DNA from: Eopsaltria australis
Lineage: Eukaryota > Chordata > Aves > Passeriformes > Petroicidae
Reading direction: 5' to 3'
DNA: 64,000 bases
NCBI GenBank assembly: GCA_034509425.1
Contig: JAVTVJ010001342.1
Span: 310,001 to 374,000, forward strand
A program made the position numbers and the translations under genes. The notes under the pieces are model-generated. The model was not told the origin of the DNA and ran no database searches. It saw nothing but the letters and a program-made list of their open reading frames with translations. Below, piece by piece: positions 11,401-22,035 of the stretch. The stretch's first letter is position 1, and each line of letters begins with the position of its first letter.

Positions 11401-13958
11401 AACATGAATTGCTCAAGTTTCTTCAGAAGTTGAATAACGAGTGTAGTAAGCTGATCATTCCTGTGCAGACCATGAATAATCATTTCATCAAAAATTCTCA
11501 CAAGGTATTCAGCCAAACAGAAGATTGATTTAGAGTGCATTATTCCACTTTCTAAAATGAAAACTACAAATATTTACCAACTGTCTTGGTTATTACATAG
11601 TTATATAAAGCTGTCCAGTTCTGTTTCTCTAAAGGACACTTCTTAAAAATAGTTTATTTCAAAGAGTTGAGTTTTTCTGCATGTTTCTACTGATAGGAGA
11701 GTTAAAGTGACAAAAGTTTCCAACAAAGGCTGCTAGGGAGTAGTAGCTTGTTGTGCATAAATCATACAATTAAAACCCAGAATGAATGCAGTTGTAAACC
11801 TTTTCTGGCACTGTCTTGTGATGTATTAACTGTAGAATATTAAATTATTATCTACAATTACGTAATTATGGCTAATAACTGTAATTCTTAACAGATGATA
11901 CTGCAGTGGGCACCACCAACTCAATGTTGTATTGAAGCTTGCAAAGATGTGATTTGCAGTGTTAAGATGTTGGGAGAAGAAGCTGGCAAACTGAAGGACC
12001 TCGTGGTGGAGGTAGGTGTGAGTGAGTGAAGCTGGTAAATACTGTGTACGAGTTTCTGATGCAATCTTAAATGTGACATCTGTCAGGGAGTTGTTTCAGA
12101 CTTTGGTCAGCTGTTTAGCCTTAGCTTGGGCATTGCATTGATCTCCCCCCTTCCAGCTTTTCATGGACAGAATGAGAAATAATCTTCACTATTCCACAGC
12201 AGTGTGGAGAGTCTCCAAAAGAAAGCACAATCTACCTTTTTCTTTCTAGTGCATGAAAGAATTTATTGGAATGTATCCCTATGTTCTTGGACAACCACTG
12301 TGGGATAGATGCCACGCTGAATACTTACACTCTTACTTTTTAATTAAGGAATCTTTTGTTTGGAATTATTGACTCACAAGGAAGATACTAAGGTTTTATG
12401 GATTGAATGGGAGGCATCCCAGATAACTCTGCAGAGTGACAAAAGAAGAGGGTGGGAGAGGTCGAGGCTCGATGTTAGCACCACATCAGTCATTCTCAAA
12501 CCAACACAGTGACACTCTCTTGTCAGATGGGGTCATTTTAAGTAATAGACTGGTAAAATGAACGGCTGCTGGGGTAGGGTAAATGGAGCATCAGTGTCAG
12601 AAAGGAATTTGTTGCTGAACGAAGCCATGTGGAACTCAGACCTTGAGTATAATGCTACTAATGCAATTTCCTGTAGTTTAAGTAAATTTAATGTAATATA
12701 ACAGCCTTCTCCCAATAAATCACTTAACACCAAATATATTAAGAGGTAGAGACTGTGGCGAAGAACTTATTAGCTATTTTTTCCTTTTTTTGCATATGCA
12801 ATCATCAGTTGTGTATGTATTTGCCTCCTATATATGCAGGTCAGTTATATGGGCTGGGAGGGCTCCAAATTTGGTGCTAGTTGACTTTATCTGTATGTAA
12901 GATTTCATAGCTGTCAAGATGAAGCATGGTGTCTTTGTATCCTGTGTGAAACAACCTTCAAATTACTTCAAAAAAGCAATTCCTACTTTTAAAATCCTGT
13001 TATGTTTTATGAATTTTACTTATGAATACTTTTAATACAAGACATTTTTGTGCTACTTAATTTATGATGGAGCACTTTTGAACGTAGAGCACTCAAGTGT
13101 TTATTATGAACGTGTGAATCAAAGTGAAACAGTTAAACCTCCTACATAAAATGTTTGTATAAATTCCTTTGAAGTATTCAGTACTGTTTGTTAAGCTTAG
13201 TCATTACAAGACTTTGCCAGCAGTGCATGTCTATAGCATGTAATTTTTGGAAGTGCAGTAAATGAGATGGCCTCCCAAGCACTGTGAATTGAGGTAGGAA
13301 GTCAGAACCTAACCCTGCTGTCCTTTATGACAAGGCTCCACTCAGGTTCAAATGTAGTGAAGCAGGCACTTGCAAGGTACTTTCCACTCTCCTTTTAATT
13401 TCAAGGAAGTCTAATCTGTTACATAGTTAACTTGCTTTTTAAATAAACAGTTGTTTTAGTGATTAAATGGCAGAAGTTCTAGTTAAAACATTTGACAGTC
13501 GGAGTTCAATTGTTTTGTTATTAGATTTTTGTAGCATCTAATAATAGCTGTGTTTTACTCCTGAGTAATTAAGTTTGTAAATGAAGAGTTTGTTTTTTTA
13601 ATATATGTTAGAGAATGATTGAACATCAGATAAGATGAACATTTACACACATTTATTTCAAATTAAGTGGGACAGAGACAGAAAGAAGTAATATCAATCC
13701 TAGATGGATGCAGATTCTTAGGACTGGATACTTTATAATCTACTTAAGAAGCTTTCACACTAACTTTTTTTTTTTTTTGCACTTTTTACATGGATATAAT
13801 GTCTGCCTCAGTATGAAGAGAAGAACAAACCTAACCAAGTGAAAGTTCGAGAAAAAGCAGCCACCTTGGAAAAAAGATTAGTAAAAATCGGAGTGGTAAC
13901 AATGCTTGGATTTGGTTTTTCCTTATTTGTAATTAAATTAGTAGCAAAGAGAACCTGA
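2407..13958 (+). CDS. ASZ1: ASZ1 (GASZ), 3' part of the gene: six C-terminal coding exons
   Basis: ASZ1 is the germ-cell protein with ankyrin repeats, a SAM domain and a leucine zipper. It works in the piRNA pathway in nuage (intermitochondrial cement) and is anchored on mitochondria. Six exons are seen at 2407-2482, 2864-2920, 6082-6194, 11399-11504, 11895-12011 and 13812-13958. They join in frame to about 204 residues plus a stop, all flanked by AG and GT. The product aligns by eye with the C-terminal 40% of human ASZ1: SAM domain (first three exons), helical linker, then a hydrophobic helix and a short basic tail. The ankyrin-repeat exons must lie left of position 1, so the gene is truncated only by the window edge. 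The neighbour WNT2 on the same strand fits the conserved block. Identification is from remembered family sequence. Confidence 0.93.
2864..2920 (+). CDS. ASZ1: ASZ1 coding exon, middle of SAM domain
   Basis: This 57-bp exon (19 codons) lies between TATACAG and GTCAGT and reads EQDIVLRQLLAMQKDDLIQ. The human counterpart is ERDITLRHLLTMREDEFTK. It enters and leaves in phase 0. It is too short to be found by ORF length and was recognised by homology. Confidence 0.92.
2921..6081. other. ASZ1 intron
   Basis: About 3.2 kb of AT-rich intron. The only simple-sequence feature I note is a run of 12 C at 3350-3361 followed by A's. I recognise no mobile element. Confidence 0.6.
6082..6194 (+). CDS. ASZ1: ASZ1 coding exon, end of SAM domain
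   Basis: The acceptor is AATTTAG and the donor is GAG|GTATTA, a weak but legal GT site. The 113-bp exon reads IGITNPGDQQKLLDAINDLQ, then VEEKKFEDVSEIMKLEL, and leaves two bases of the next codon. It corresponds to the human segment NGITSKDQQKIL...LQVEE. Confidence 0.92.
6195..7729. other. ASZ1 intron, left part
   Basis: AT-rich intron beginning with the 20-bp tandem repeat listed separately. Otherwise I recognise no repeats and no exon. Confidence 0.5.
6231..6293. repeat. 20-bp tandem repeat with a palindromic core
   Basis: The perfect 12-bp palindrome AGTTAATTAACT occurs at 6238-6249, 6258-6269 and 6278-6289, exactly 20 bp apart. The spacers are slightly diverged A/T sequence. It starts about 40 bp after an ASZ1 donor site. 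Confidence 0.9.
7730..8812 (+). mobile_element. CR1 LINE, 5'-truncated, sense
   Basis: Decayed CR1 reverse-transcriptase sequence is visible in shifting frames. It includes a stretch like GVPQGSVLGPVLFN near 7835-7875, KYRLDREWIESSPQEKDLG near 8055-8110, and the later nucleotide tract for RTRGNGFKL. The 3' end near 8812 has the CR1-like tail (CAACCCAAACTGTTACATGG then TTCTGTAATT). It is interrupted by a second CR1 fragment at about 8123-8190. The 5' boundary is approximate. Confidence 0.9.
8123..8190 (-). mobile_element. Nested CR1 3'-end fragment inside another CR1
   Basis: The plus strand here reads as the reverse complement of a CR1 3' end (AATCATAGAAAAATAGAATA, then GTTGGAAGGGACCCA). It splits the host CR1 text GTTGATGAG / AAGCTCAACATGACC, which is contiguous in intact elements. 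The two elements are in opposite orientation. An AGAA-like short repeat flanks the insert, but boundaries are uncertain by a few bases. Confidence 0.8.
8813..11398. other. ASZ1 intron, right part
   Basis: About 2.6 kb of AT-rich intron in which I recognise no exon and no repeat. Confidence 0.5.
11399..11504 (+). CDS. ASZ1: ASZ1 coding exon, post-SAM helical region
   Basis: The acceptor is TTTTCTAG and the donor is CAAG|GTATTC. The first base completes an AGT Ser codon with the preceding exon. The reading continues EHELLKFLQKLNNECSKLII and ends KNSHK. The human counterpart is GDEFLNFLLKLNKQCGHLI ... NSQK. It is 106 bp long and ends in phase 0. Confidence 0.92.
11505..11894. other. ASZ1 intron
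   Basis: 390 bp of intron with ordinary donor and acceptor. No features are seen inside. Confidence 0.6.
11895..12011 (+). CDS. ASZ1: ASZ1 coding exon, leucine-zipper/linker region
   Basis: The acceptor is TTAACAG and the donor is GGAG|GTAGGT. It encodes 39 codons starting MILQWAPPTQCC and ending LKDLVVE. This corresponds to the human ITLEWASPQNF ... KLKDLIQKLQ segment, which includes the heptad-like KLKDL stretch. Confidence 0.92.
12012..13811. other. ASZ1 last intron
   Basis: 1.8 kb of AT-rich intron ending in a 12-T stretch about 30 bp before the acceptor (a polypyrimidine-like tract at 13767-13778). I recognise no repeats. Confidence 0.6.
13812..13958 (+). CDS. ASZ1: ASZ1 last exon with C-terminal membrane anchor and stop
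   Basis: The acceptor is GCCTCAG. The exon reads 48 residues from YEEKNKPNQVKVREKAATLE to the TGA at 13956-13958. The end has a hydrophobic helix (IGVVTMLGFGFSLFVIKLV) followed by the basic tail AKRT. This is the tail-anchor type end by which GASZ is known to attach to mitochondria. The human end (RTAITICGFGFLLFICKL...) is clearly the same element. Confidence 0.94.
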   Translation, partial: YEEKNKPNQVKVREKAATLEKRLVKIGVVTMLGFGFSLFVIKLVAKRT

Positions 13959-14050
13959 ATTTAAGTTTAGTACTGTTTCTCATCATAGCTGTTGTGTTTG
14001 TATCTAGTATGCACTTTGATCTAAAAATAAAGTTATTAAAAATTAAAACT
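13959..14050 (+). terminator. ASZ1: ASZ1 short 3' UTR and polyadenylation signal
   Basis: A canonical AATAAA lies at 14026-14031, about 70 bp after the stop, and is followed by A/T-rich sequence. The cleavage site is probably near 14,045-14,055. The exact cleavage position is inferred. Confidence 0.75.
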
Positions 14051-17000
14051 ATTACTTAGGAGTATCTTAGCGTTTTATTTTGGAATTCATTATTGATACA
14101 GAATGTAGATCTAAAATCTTGTCAAAGCTACTTTTCTTTTTTGGCATAAAGCTGTGGTTATTACTTACTAATTACTAGTTTTGATTTTCTACCTTTACCT
14201 GTTCAGGGATGAACATAAGCAAATTCTGATTACATATCACATGTTTGTATTTTAAATTATAATGCACATGTGTTTTGGAGGTTGGAAGGGTTTAAAATAT
14301 TTTAAGTATCACTTTCAATTTTATGTTGATAAAGATATTTTTTCCTGCAGAGAGATATGCATGGGTTTTTTTCTCTTCACAATCAAGAGAATGGTGGAGA
14401 TCTTGTTACATACTGTCTAAAAAGTCATTTCCCACTGAACTATGATACTTAAATTATGCCTGAAATCTGCTTTCTTAGGGATACTCACCTCTATTAAGAG
14501 TTTCATCACATCTATTAAAAGGATTATAGTAGTCCTTTGCTGTAAGAATGCGGACTATTTAGAAGGCATAGCAGCTTGTTTTTTCTTGGTCTGGTCTTCC
14601 ACTACAAATTTTTTCTTAATATTTTCTCCACTTAAAAAGGTGTTTGTAATCCCGCAGTGAAACATTTGTAACTGGTTTTGATCGGCTTTCCAAACCAGCT
14701 ATGTTGGGAAAAAAGGGAGTTGATGTAAATGAATTCAAACTAATTATGTTGCTGCAGGTTTCAGTAAACATCTGTAAAAATGCTGAATATTTTGGAAGGG
14801 ACATTTTTCTTTCAAAATGAAACAAAAGGAGTCTAAAAAAACATAAACCTAAATGGGTGTGTGAAACTTTCGGTCTCTGAGTTTTCAGAAATGTTGTGTG
14901 GAGTCTTAACCTTTGGTATTTCCTCTAGAGACTAGTAAGGAGAAGATAAAAACTTGAGTGCTATTGCAATCGCTGTAACTGCTGTTCTCTGGTTTGTTTT
15001 TTTTTTTAGAGAATTGCATTGGATATTAGTGTGTTTCCTTGTTACTGCAATTGTTTTACTGCAATTGTTTTACCTCCTTTTGTCCTTCAATGCCAGGAAC
15101 ATCCTACAGAGTGATGAGGCCAGAGGCAAAAACAACATAACTTTGGGGGGGGTTTTTTCTGCTCCCAAACTGGAGTCAGAGGGGTAAGCTGTATTCACCA
15201 CCACCATCTACCAGAAGTGGAAGTGAACATTCTGTCATCATGAACAAAATATAGGAAAGGAAATATTTAAAAAATAGTTCTCTGTTACTTCATATTATCT
15301 TAGAATTAATCCTAAACTAGCAGGGCGCATATTGTGAAAGGAAGAACTTTTTATATACACATCACTCCTCTAATCAACTTGAAATATGGTTCAAATGCAG
15401 TTTCTCAGTGATGGGATGGCTCACACATAGTACTAGAACTTTTGGCACCTATCATCTTTTGGGAGTTTTAGTTGGGTGAAGGTGTTTGAGGTTTTTGGGG
15501 TTGGTAGTGGAGGGGGAATGGCCAGGCATGTTCAGATATTGTTTCCTACATGCACTTCTGCATTAGTTTAGTGGAATTATTTCACTAGTAGGGTTTCTGC
15601 CCTTCAAAAGATGCTGCTTCTTAGCCCTCACTTCTCCATTTAAATGACAATTTGCATTAACAAAGCCACTTCAAAGGACACTGAATACAGCTTCCATTTC
15701 AAGAGATGTGTTTCCTGGCACTAGTAGATCTTGACATTTAAGACAACAAAAAATTTTTTTTCCATTAATTTGAAGAACAGATCTGGTCAGGTGGAGGCCT
15801 TTTAAGCTTAACTTGGAGCTTGGAGTTTTATCAGTATTTACCTAAATTATTATGCCTGTGGTGTAAAATACTTAGGGGAAAAGTAATGCATGATAGTTGA
15901 TGGTATTTTTTTTTTATAGTGTGAGAGTTACAATAAAGTGTTTTTTGCAGAAGTGAGTGAGGTCTAAACTTCAGGAGATGACCTCCAAAAGAGTTAAAAT
16001 AAGCTGGTCCTTTGAAATTATCTTATGGATCACCTGTTTCTGATGCTTACAGTCACAATTGCCAACACATACATGAACATCATTTGGGTTAAACATAGGC
16101 TTTGTGCCAGCAGCATCCTTGGCATCCTGCACTCAAGTTCAAGTAAAGTGTTCCAAATTCCATAAACCACTCACAAGAAGCAAGCTGTTTAAGAAGCACT
16201 TTTGTTTTCATTAATTGATAATCAGTAACTGTGTTGCATGAGGAGGACATGTTAAGTGCCAGATGGACAAAGAATATTTTAACATACCATATAATAAAAA
16301 AAATAATAAAATTGCCTTTACCTTCTTGGATTCCAAACTCGGGCTTAAACAATGCATTTCAAGATCCTTTATTCACTTTCATGTTGTTGCAGTGCCTCTT
16401 TCAAATTCTCTGACAAGGTGCCACAATATGGTAGTGATAGGGCAGGAAACAAAGAAAAAGATTCCTTCAACATGCGACCCCTGAGCTACACTGTCAGAAT
16501 TCTTACCCTACCAGCACCTCCGAAGGAAGCCTTCATATGAAAACGTCCCTGCTGAGAGGCCTCCTTCTGCAAGTCATCAAATTGCAGTCATAATCCCAGA
16601 ACAGTAAGAATACAATTTGCACATCTATGAAGGGATTGGAGGAGAATGCTAAAGAGCTTTGCATGTATTAAGCAGGTAAGATGGGCAGCCCTGCTGCTGT
16701 TGTTCTCCTCCCACAGTAGTGCAAATTGGGATGCTGAGCATTGAGTGAATTGGACCTCAGGCCAAATCCTGCAAGATACCTAGTTGCTTAAAGATACAGT
16801 GAGGTTCCTACTTGCAATGTCATTGGATACCTAACTTGTCTTCACAGGGATGACCATTCATACAATGGCCTTTTCTGAATCTTTAGGCTGTTATGTAAAA
16901 TTAGGGCCTTGGGCAATCCTGTGGAGATCTGAAGGAACTGCAGGATTTATTTTTTGTTTCATTTTCCTGTGTGAGATAGACTGGCTTGTGTGTCCTGTGT

Positions 17001-18210
17001 CTGTCTTCTGTGCTTTGGGATTTGCCCTGCTCTTTAAATTTGACTTGTGCAGTACCTCGCTTTTCATAAGGCATTACCCTTAATTATTCTTGTTAGCCTG
17101 TTACAAGTAATAAAGAGTAGTTTGGGGTATGTGTATTCTTAAATTGACACAGTGTGGACTATTTCCTGTTATATTCTCTGTTTAAACTTCAGCATGTGTT
17201 TGGTTTATCTTTTATTTCATCTAAGTGCCTTGTTGAGGACAAGACTTAAAATGTGCAATTTATTCTTTGTTGTCTTTGAATCCCTTCAGGTGTTCCTTGT
17301 AAGTGTGAGTAGATGATTGTTTGCGTTTTCCTTTTCCGTTTCACCAGTTCTGCAAAAGCTACAGGTCGTCTTTCCCTAATAAAACTCCTGTGTTACTAGT
17401 AAAGTACAACAAATGTTACTTTGGAACTTTATGTACAGACACTGCAGTTCTGATAAGGTAGCAAGGCCACAAAGCCTTGAAGGTCTAACAGGTGTCAGAA
17501 CTGCAGATTTCTGCTCTTAAAGACATGTGCTGTCATTTCTTTGTTGTGGAGGCAGGGCAGAAATAAATATTTGAAATTTTACATTTCCCTATTCTAGAAA
17601 TAGGAATTTTCAGGTAATGAGGCTGTACTGAGATTCAAGTGAGATATGACATGGGATATTACTGATGTGAAATGAATTATGTGATGGGTCTCCTCAACAG
17701 TTTTAATAGCTGGTAAATCACTTCTAGTTTTTATCCTGATCCAAATGGTGTAGTTGCATATAATAGAGAGCATAGCCCCTGGAAGTGGGACTTACAGAGA
17801 TACCTCTGGGGAAGGATTTTCAGTTCTTTTAAGGTGTGCTACTGGCTGTAATATATATGGGAAGATGTGTTCTAGTTAGGAGTTTGGTGAGGTTTTTCTT
17901 TAAAAAATTTTCAGATGAGCCTTCCATGCCTTCAGCTTTCCTGAAAACAATCTTCATATGAATGTAGAAATACAGGTTTAACTACATTATTTTCCTTATT
18001 GTATTGAAAAACCTTAGCTTGATTTCAGAAGGTATGCAGAAAATGGGGCTGTCAGTGCTCTGGCTACTCCTCTGTCATCTGTATTGCACATGGTGTGATT
18101 TCTTAACTGTAATAGAAACTGTGCACATAATACTTGTTGAAAACACCTACAGATTTCAAGGTTCAGTCTGTTCTTGAAGCAAGGGAGGCCAGCAGCCTTT
18201 CCCGGCTGCA
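14051..18210. other. Intergenic, ASZ1 to WNT2, proximal part
   Basis: AT-rich single-copy-looking sequence. A 14-bp unit (TTACTGCAATTGTT) is duplicated head to tail at 15042-15069. No exon, RNA gene or mobile element was recognised. Confidence 0.5.
15042..15069. repeat. Two-copy 14-bp tandem duplication
   Basis: TTACTGCAATTGTT is repeated twice without interruption. It is a small local slippage event. Confidence 0.9.
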
Positions 18211-18805
18211 TCAGGAACCAGCACTCCCTCTCGTGAGAGACAGTCCTCCATGAACTTCTTTAACATGAGTGAATCCTTTCCACAGGCTGCAGTTCTTCAT
18301 GAACTGCTCCAATGTGGGCCCCCCCCCTGCCATGGGTTGCAGTCCTTCAGGAGCAGATTCTCCATTCTGGGTTCCCTGGAGGGCATAAGTCCTGCTAGGA
18401 GTCTGCTCTAGCATGGGCTTCCCACAGGGTCACAGCCTCCTTCAACCCAGCGTGGGGTTCTCCATGGGCTGCAGATGGAGCTCTGCTCCACCATGGACAT
18501 CTGGAGCACCTTCTCCCCCTTGCTCTTCACTGGCCTGGGTGTCTCCACAGCTGTTCTCTCACATTGTCTAACACTCCCTTTGGCACAATTGCTGTTGCAG
18601 AGGCAGTTTTTTCACATTATCAAATAGTGGTCCCATAGGTGCAGCTACCATCACTGATGGGCTTGATGTTGGCCAGTGGCAGGTTTGTCTTGGAGCTGGC
18701 TGACACTGGCTCTGTCAGACATGAGGGAAGCTTCTGGCACCTTCTCACAGAAACCACCCCTGTAGCCCCCTGCTACCTCAACCTGGCCATGAAAACCCGG
18801 TGTTA
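18211..18805 (-). mobile_element. Decayed avian ERVL-type LTR relic
   Basis: The sequence resembles a repeat common in bird genomes. It has recurring phrases such as CTCCACCATGGACATCTGGA, CTGGAGCACCTTCTCCCCC, TGATGGGCTTGATGTTGGCC and GGCTCTGTCAGACATGAGGG, and ends with CACCCCTGTAGCCCCCTGCT. I recognise these from ERVL-type LTRs, whose transcriptional orientation is opposite to this strand. Only part of an LTR seems present and no internal viral genes are seen. Boundaries and family name are from memory. Confidence 0.6.
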
Positions 18806-19929
18806 TCCCCCAGTGTGATTCCAAATTTACCTGTTTTGTCATTCTCTATAACGAGAGTGTGGTTGCTAATAGAAATATTTGATCCAAAGTGAACTTCTGA
18901 AGGGCTGGTACAAAGTGGAGGGGTTGGAGAAAGAATCTGAATAGCAATAAGGCTGGAATGCAGATGTAGTAAATGACTTATGGAGAAGGAAAGGACATCA
19001 CTGATAAGCCACTCATGCAGTAGCCACAGGTAAAGGAGCTCCTGTTAATGCAGAAGGGTATGAGAAATTCTAAGAAGTCTGCTTTTAACTGCAAGCCTGA
19101 GAAAGCTGGTAGCAGGGAGGATTGTAGCCTCTGTACGAGTCTAAAATACTGCTGGAATTTGCCGTCCTCACTGGTGTTTCTCTGCCCTGGTAATTGATCC
19201 AAAGTGTACTGTAAATGGAAATATGTTGGCCAGAAGCTAAAACTTGGAGTGTTTTTACGCTGATTACATTTTATAAAGAGATGCTGAATGCTCATCTGTT
19301 GCTTTTAAGACCTGATGAAAGTTAATAAGAGGAGCTGTAGTTGCCTCTGGGCAAGTAGTACTGTTGTAGAAACGTTCATGTGTCCCAAGCTTCAATTATT
19401 CTTATGCGGAAGTCTTTGCAGTCAAAAGGTTTTGACATTGCAGTTGTGGGTAGGTGTTGGATGTTGATTCCTGGAGGTTGTTTGGGGTATTTCTTTCAAG
19501 TTAAGTTGGTGAGTCAGTGGATGCTAACACCTCAAAACTTCACATAATTCTGCCTTTCGCATTTTCCTTCTGAAAAGGTTTGTGCTTGCATCTATGTCTG
19601 TGGTCTTGAGAAGCTGTACCGAGAAACAGGAGAATGACTGTAATATGCTGCCTGAAGAACAGCTCTTAAAGGGTGCTTCCTAGCGTGCTCTTATTTTCAC
19701 CTGGAGTTGACAACTGCAGGCTGCAGGCTTCTTTTAGTAACAAGAGCTGTGTAGTCCCTAACTCACTTAGCAACCTTGGCATTTGTCTTTTTTTCAGCCT
19801 ACAAGTGCTGTCTCAGAAGTGGGGCATTTCCAGCTTGATAATGAGGGTTCATTGTTTGGAATATGTATTTGCTTTGCAGAGTTGACACGGAGTGAAAAAG
19901 TTGCTAAATCCGTTATTCTTGAGTTTGCT
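18806..19929. other. Intergenic, upstream of the WNT2 CpG island
   Basis: No exon or repeat is recognised. The sequence changes abruptly to GC- and CpG-rich at about 19,930. Confidence 0.5.
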
Positions 19930-20777
19930 TCCAGCTCCAGCCACATCGCCCCTCTCGGGCGGGGGCCGCCGCTCGCCTCTGGGGCCGGGTAGCGGTGCGG
20001 CGGCAGCGGCTTCCCCCACGCCGGGATTCAAGCGCGATGGGGCGCGCAGCCCGGCTCTGCGGGGCCCGGGATGAGGGGAGGCGCCCGGGCAGGATCTACC
20101 CCATCCCGTGACTGCTCTGGTTCTCTGCTTCTCCTCTCGCACTGGAATGCGGTTCCGTTCCGTGGTCGGTGTTTGCGGGGGCGCGTACCGAGCCGTGAAT
20201 TGCCGTCGTGCAAACCCAGGGAGGTGCCAAGCGCTGCCGGTCTCTAACAGCCTGCCGGGGCTCTGCAGCAGGTCGTGTAGCATCTGCTGGCGGGTTTGAA
20301 CTCACTGTCTGTAGGATTATTGGAAAGCAACTGGCTCCTCGGGATTCCTTGCCTAATCAGAGGTGTTACCTCCTCCTCTTCCCCCAGTGTCTCTTGACAT
20401 CATTTCATCCATCAGAGTTTCAGAGGAAAAAAAACACCAACCAAAGCAGAACCCACCCAGTCTGAGAGCAGCCCACACCAACCCCTCAGTTTTGCCGTGA
20501 CTGCAGGGAAGAGCTGGATCGGGGCAAAGATGAAGGATGGGAGCGGGGCTGAACTCCGTGTCCTGAGGGATTTGGTGCAGGGCGAACCGAGAGGAATCCT
20601 GAGCGATGCGCCAACCAGGATCCCCCGTATCCCGGCAGGAGATAAGTAAGCCCCTCGATCGCGGGTGGGGATGCGAAGGTGCTTGGCCCACGGCGAAGAA
20701 GTAGCCCGCAAGGTGCTTTTGCCCCTGCTCGTCATTGTTGCTCCATGGGATTTCTTCTGCCCCCCAAAACTGACCTG

Positions 20778-20804
20778 ATGTGGACCGAAGAGTTTCTAAC
20801 ATGA
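20778..20804 (+). promoter_or_regulatory. Upstream ORF ending on the WNT2 start codon
   Basis: An ATG at 20778 opens eight codons (ATG TGG ACC GAA GAG TTT) continuing CTA ACA and stopping at TGA 20802-20804. The stop overlaps the WNT2 ATG (20801-20803) as ATGA. If the leader includes this region, the uORF could tune WNT2 translation by termination and re-initiation. That role is inferred. Confidence 0.6.
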
Positions 20805-20880
20805 ACTTTCTGCCTGGGATCTGGTGGTCTCTTCCCTTGGTCTTGGTCTGGGCGACCCCACCAGTCACCTCCTCATGGTG
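20801..20880 (+). CDS. WNT2: WNT2 coding exon 1, signal peptide
   Basis: The exon starts [20 protein letters not shown], then PVTSSW, and leaves two bases (TG) before GTAAGC. Human WNT2 begins MNAPLGGIWLWLPLLLTW, so the hydrophobic leader is clear. The start has A at -3 (AACATGA). Only an 80-bp coding part is present, too short for ORF scans. Confidence 0.9.
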
Positions 20881-21993
20881 GTAAGCTGTGCAATTCCAGA
20901 AATTTTTATTTGCTCTTGGGGAAGGTGGGGTCGGATTGTGAATTAGGGGAGGTGGGGGAAGCCTCTCCCTGTCAGTTTCGCAGAAGCGGAGCTGGCTGCT
21001 GCCAACTGCTCCGGTCCAGAAAGTCCGGCCTTAAAGCGAGCGGGATTAGACGGTCCCGGCACCTCCTTCTACACCCCGTCCCCGCTCTCCGACCTCCTCC
21101 TCCTCCTCCGTATAAGCACAGCGCAATTGCCGGGGCTGCCCGGGTCTTTCGGCAGCGGTGCGGGGGAGCCCGTCCCTGCGGGAGCAGAGGGCACCGCCCG
21201 GCTGGGGCTGCCCGGGGCGACGGGGCCGCGGAGGGAGCGGGGAGGCGGACGGGGATCACGCCCGAGGGGCGCGGGCGAAGCTCTGCTGCTGGCAGCCGGC
21301 CCTCCGCGCCCCGGCTGCGCTGGGAATTGGCTACAGCGGCGCTATTTTTTTATTAATAATTTATTTTTTCCTTCGTCCTCGCCCTCCCCCGCCCCTCCCT
21401 CCTTCAGAGTTTCTCCTCGCTGGACTGCAAACTCCCAGGGCAGAGGGCTGAGAGCCCTGCGGGCAGCGCAGGGCCCGGCTTCAAGTGGTAATTGATGGCG
21501 TGGGGCGTCTCAGGCAGCTCGCTTCAAAACGGGTTAGAATGGAAACATAAACCTGCCCCTCAAACTGGCGACCCCAACCAAGCCCAGACTGGAAAGTCTT
21601 GGTGTAGGAGAGGAGTTAAACCCCTTGTAATCCTGGAGAACACATTTAACCTTGACTCTGGCTGACGCGCGTTCAAAGCCCGATTTATCAGACTGAGCAT
21701 TTTTCAATAAAATTACTGTGTCCTTAGCCGCATAAATGTTATTTATTGCGATAGCCTTTTGTCATGGTGTCCTCTAAGTGCCACTTAACTATATATGTTT
21801 TGGAAGTCACGGCTTTAACGATTTTATGACCATATAAAATAATGAAAATACAAGAAAAGGACATTTTCTTCTGTTTGATCCCTTCAAAAGACACCTATAG
21901 AAGTTTGAGTTTTATGAAAGGTACCTTTCGAAACGTTTCAGGACTAATAGAGACCATCTGGATACAGATGATGTAATTTAATTTTTTCAAGGT

Positions 21994-22035
<42 letters not shown>

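Larger units (their letters stand above)
19930..21340 (+). promoter_or_regulatory. WNT2: CpG island and promoter region of WNT2
   Basis: The stretch is strongly GC- and CpG-rich, especially 19,950-20,100 and 21,000-21,330, in an otherwise AT-rich region. It contains coding exon 1. The start of transcription cannot be fixed from sequence, and I see no clear TATA box just upstream of exon 1. A TATAAGCA lies at 21111-21118, inside intron 1. Several long open frames on both strands here are by-products of GC richness. Confidence 0.75.

Noticed and set aside
19849..20868. Minus-strand open frames of 144 and 171 codons around the WNT2 promoter
   Set aside because: CpG-rich DNA has few stops. The translations are low-complexity Pro/Arg/Ala and have no domain, and one overlaps WNT2 exon 1 in antisense.
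20910..21495. Plus-strand open frames of 97-148 codons in WNT2 intron 1
   Set aside because: They are Gly/Pro/Arg/Ala-rich translations of a CpG island, with no recognisable family or splice support.
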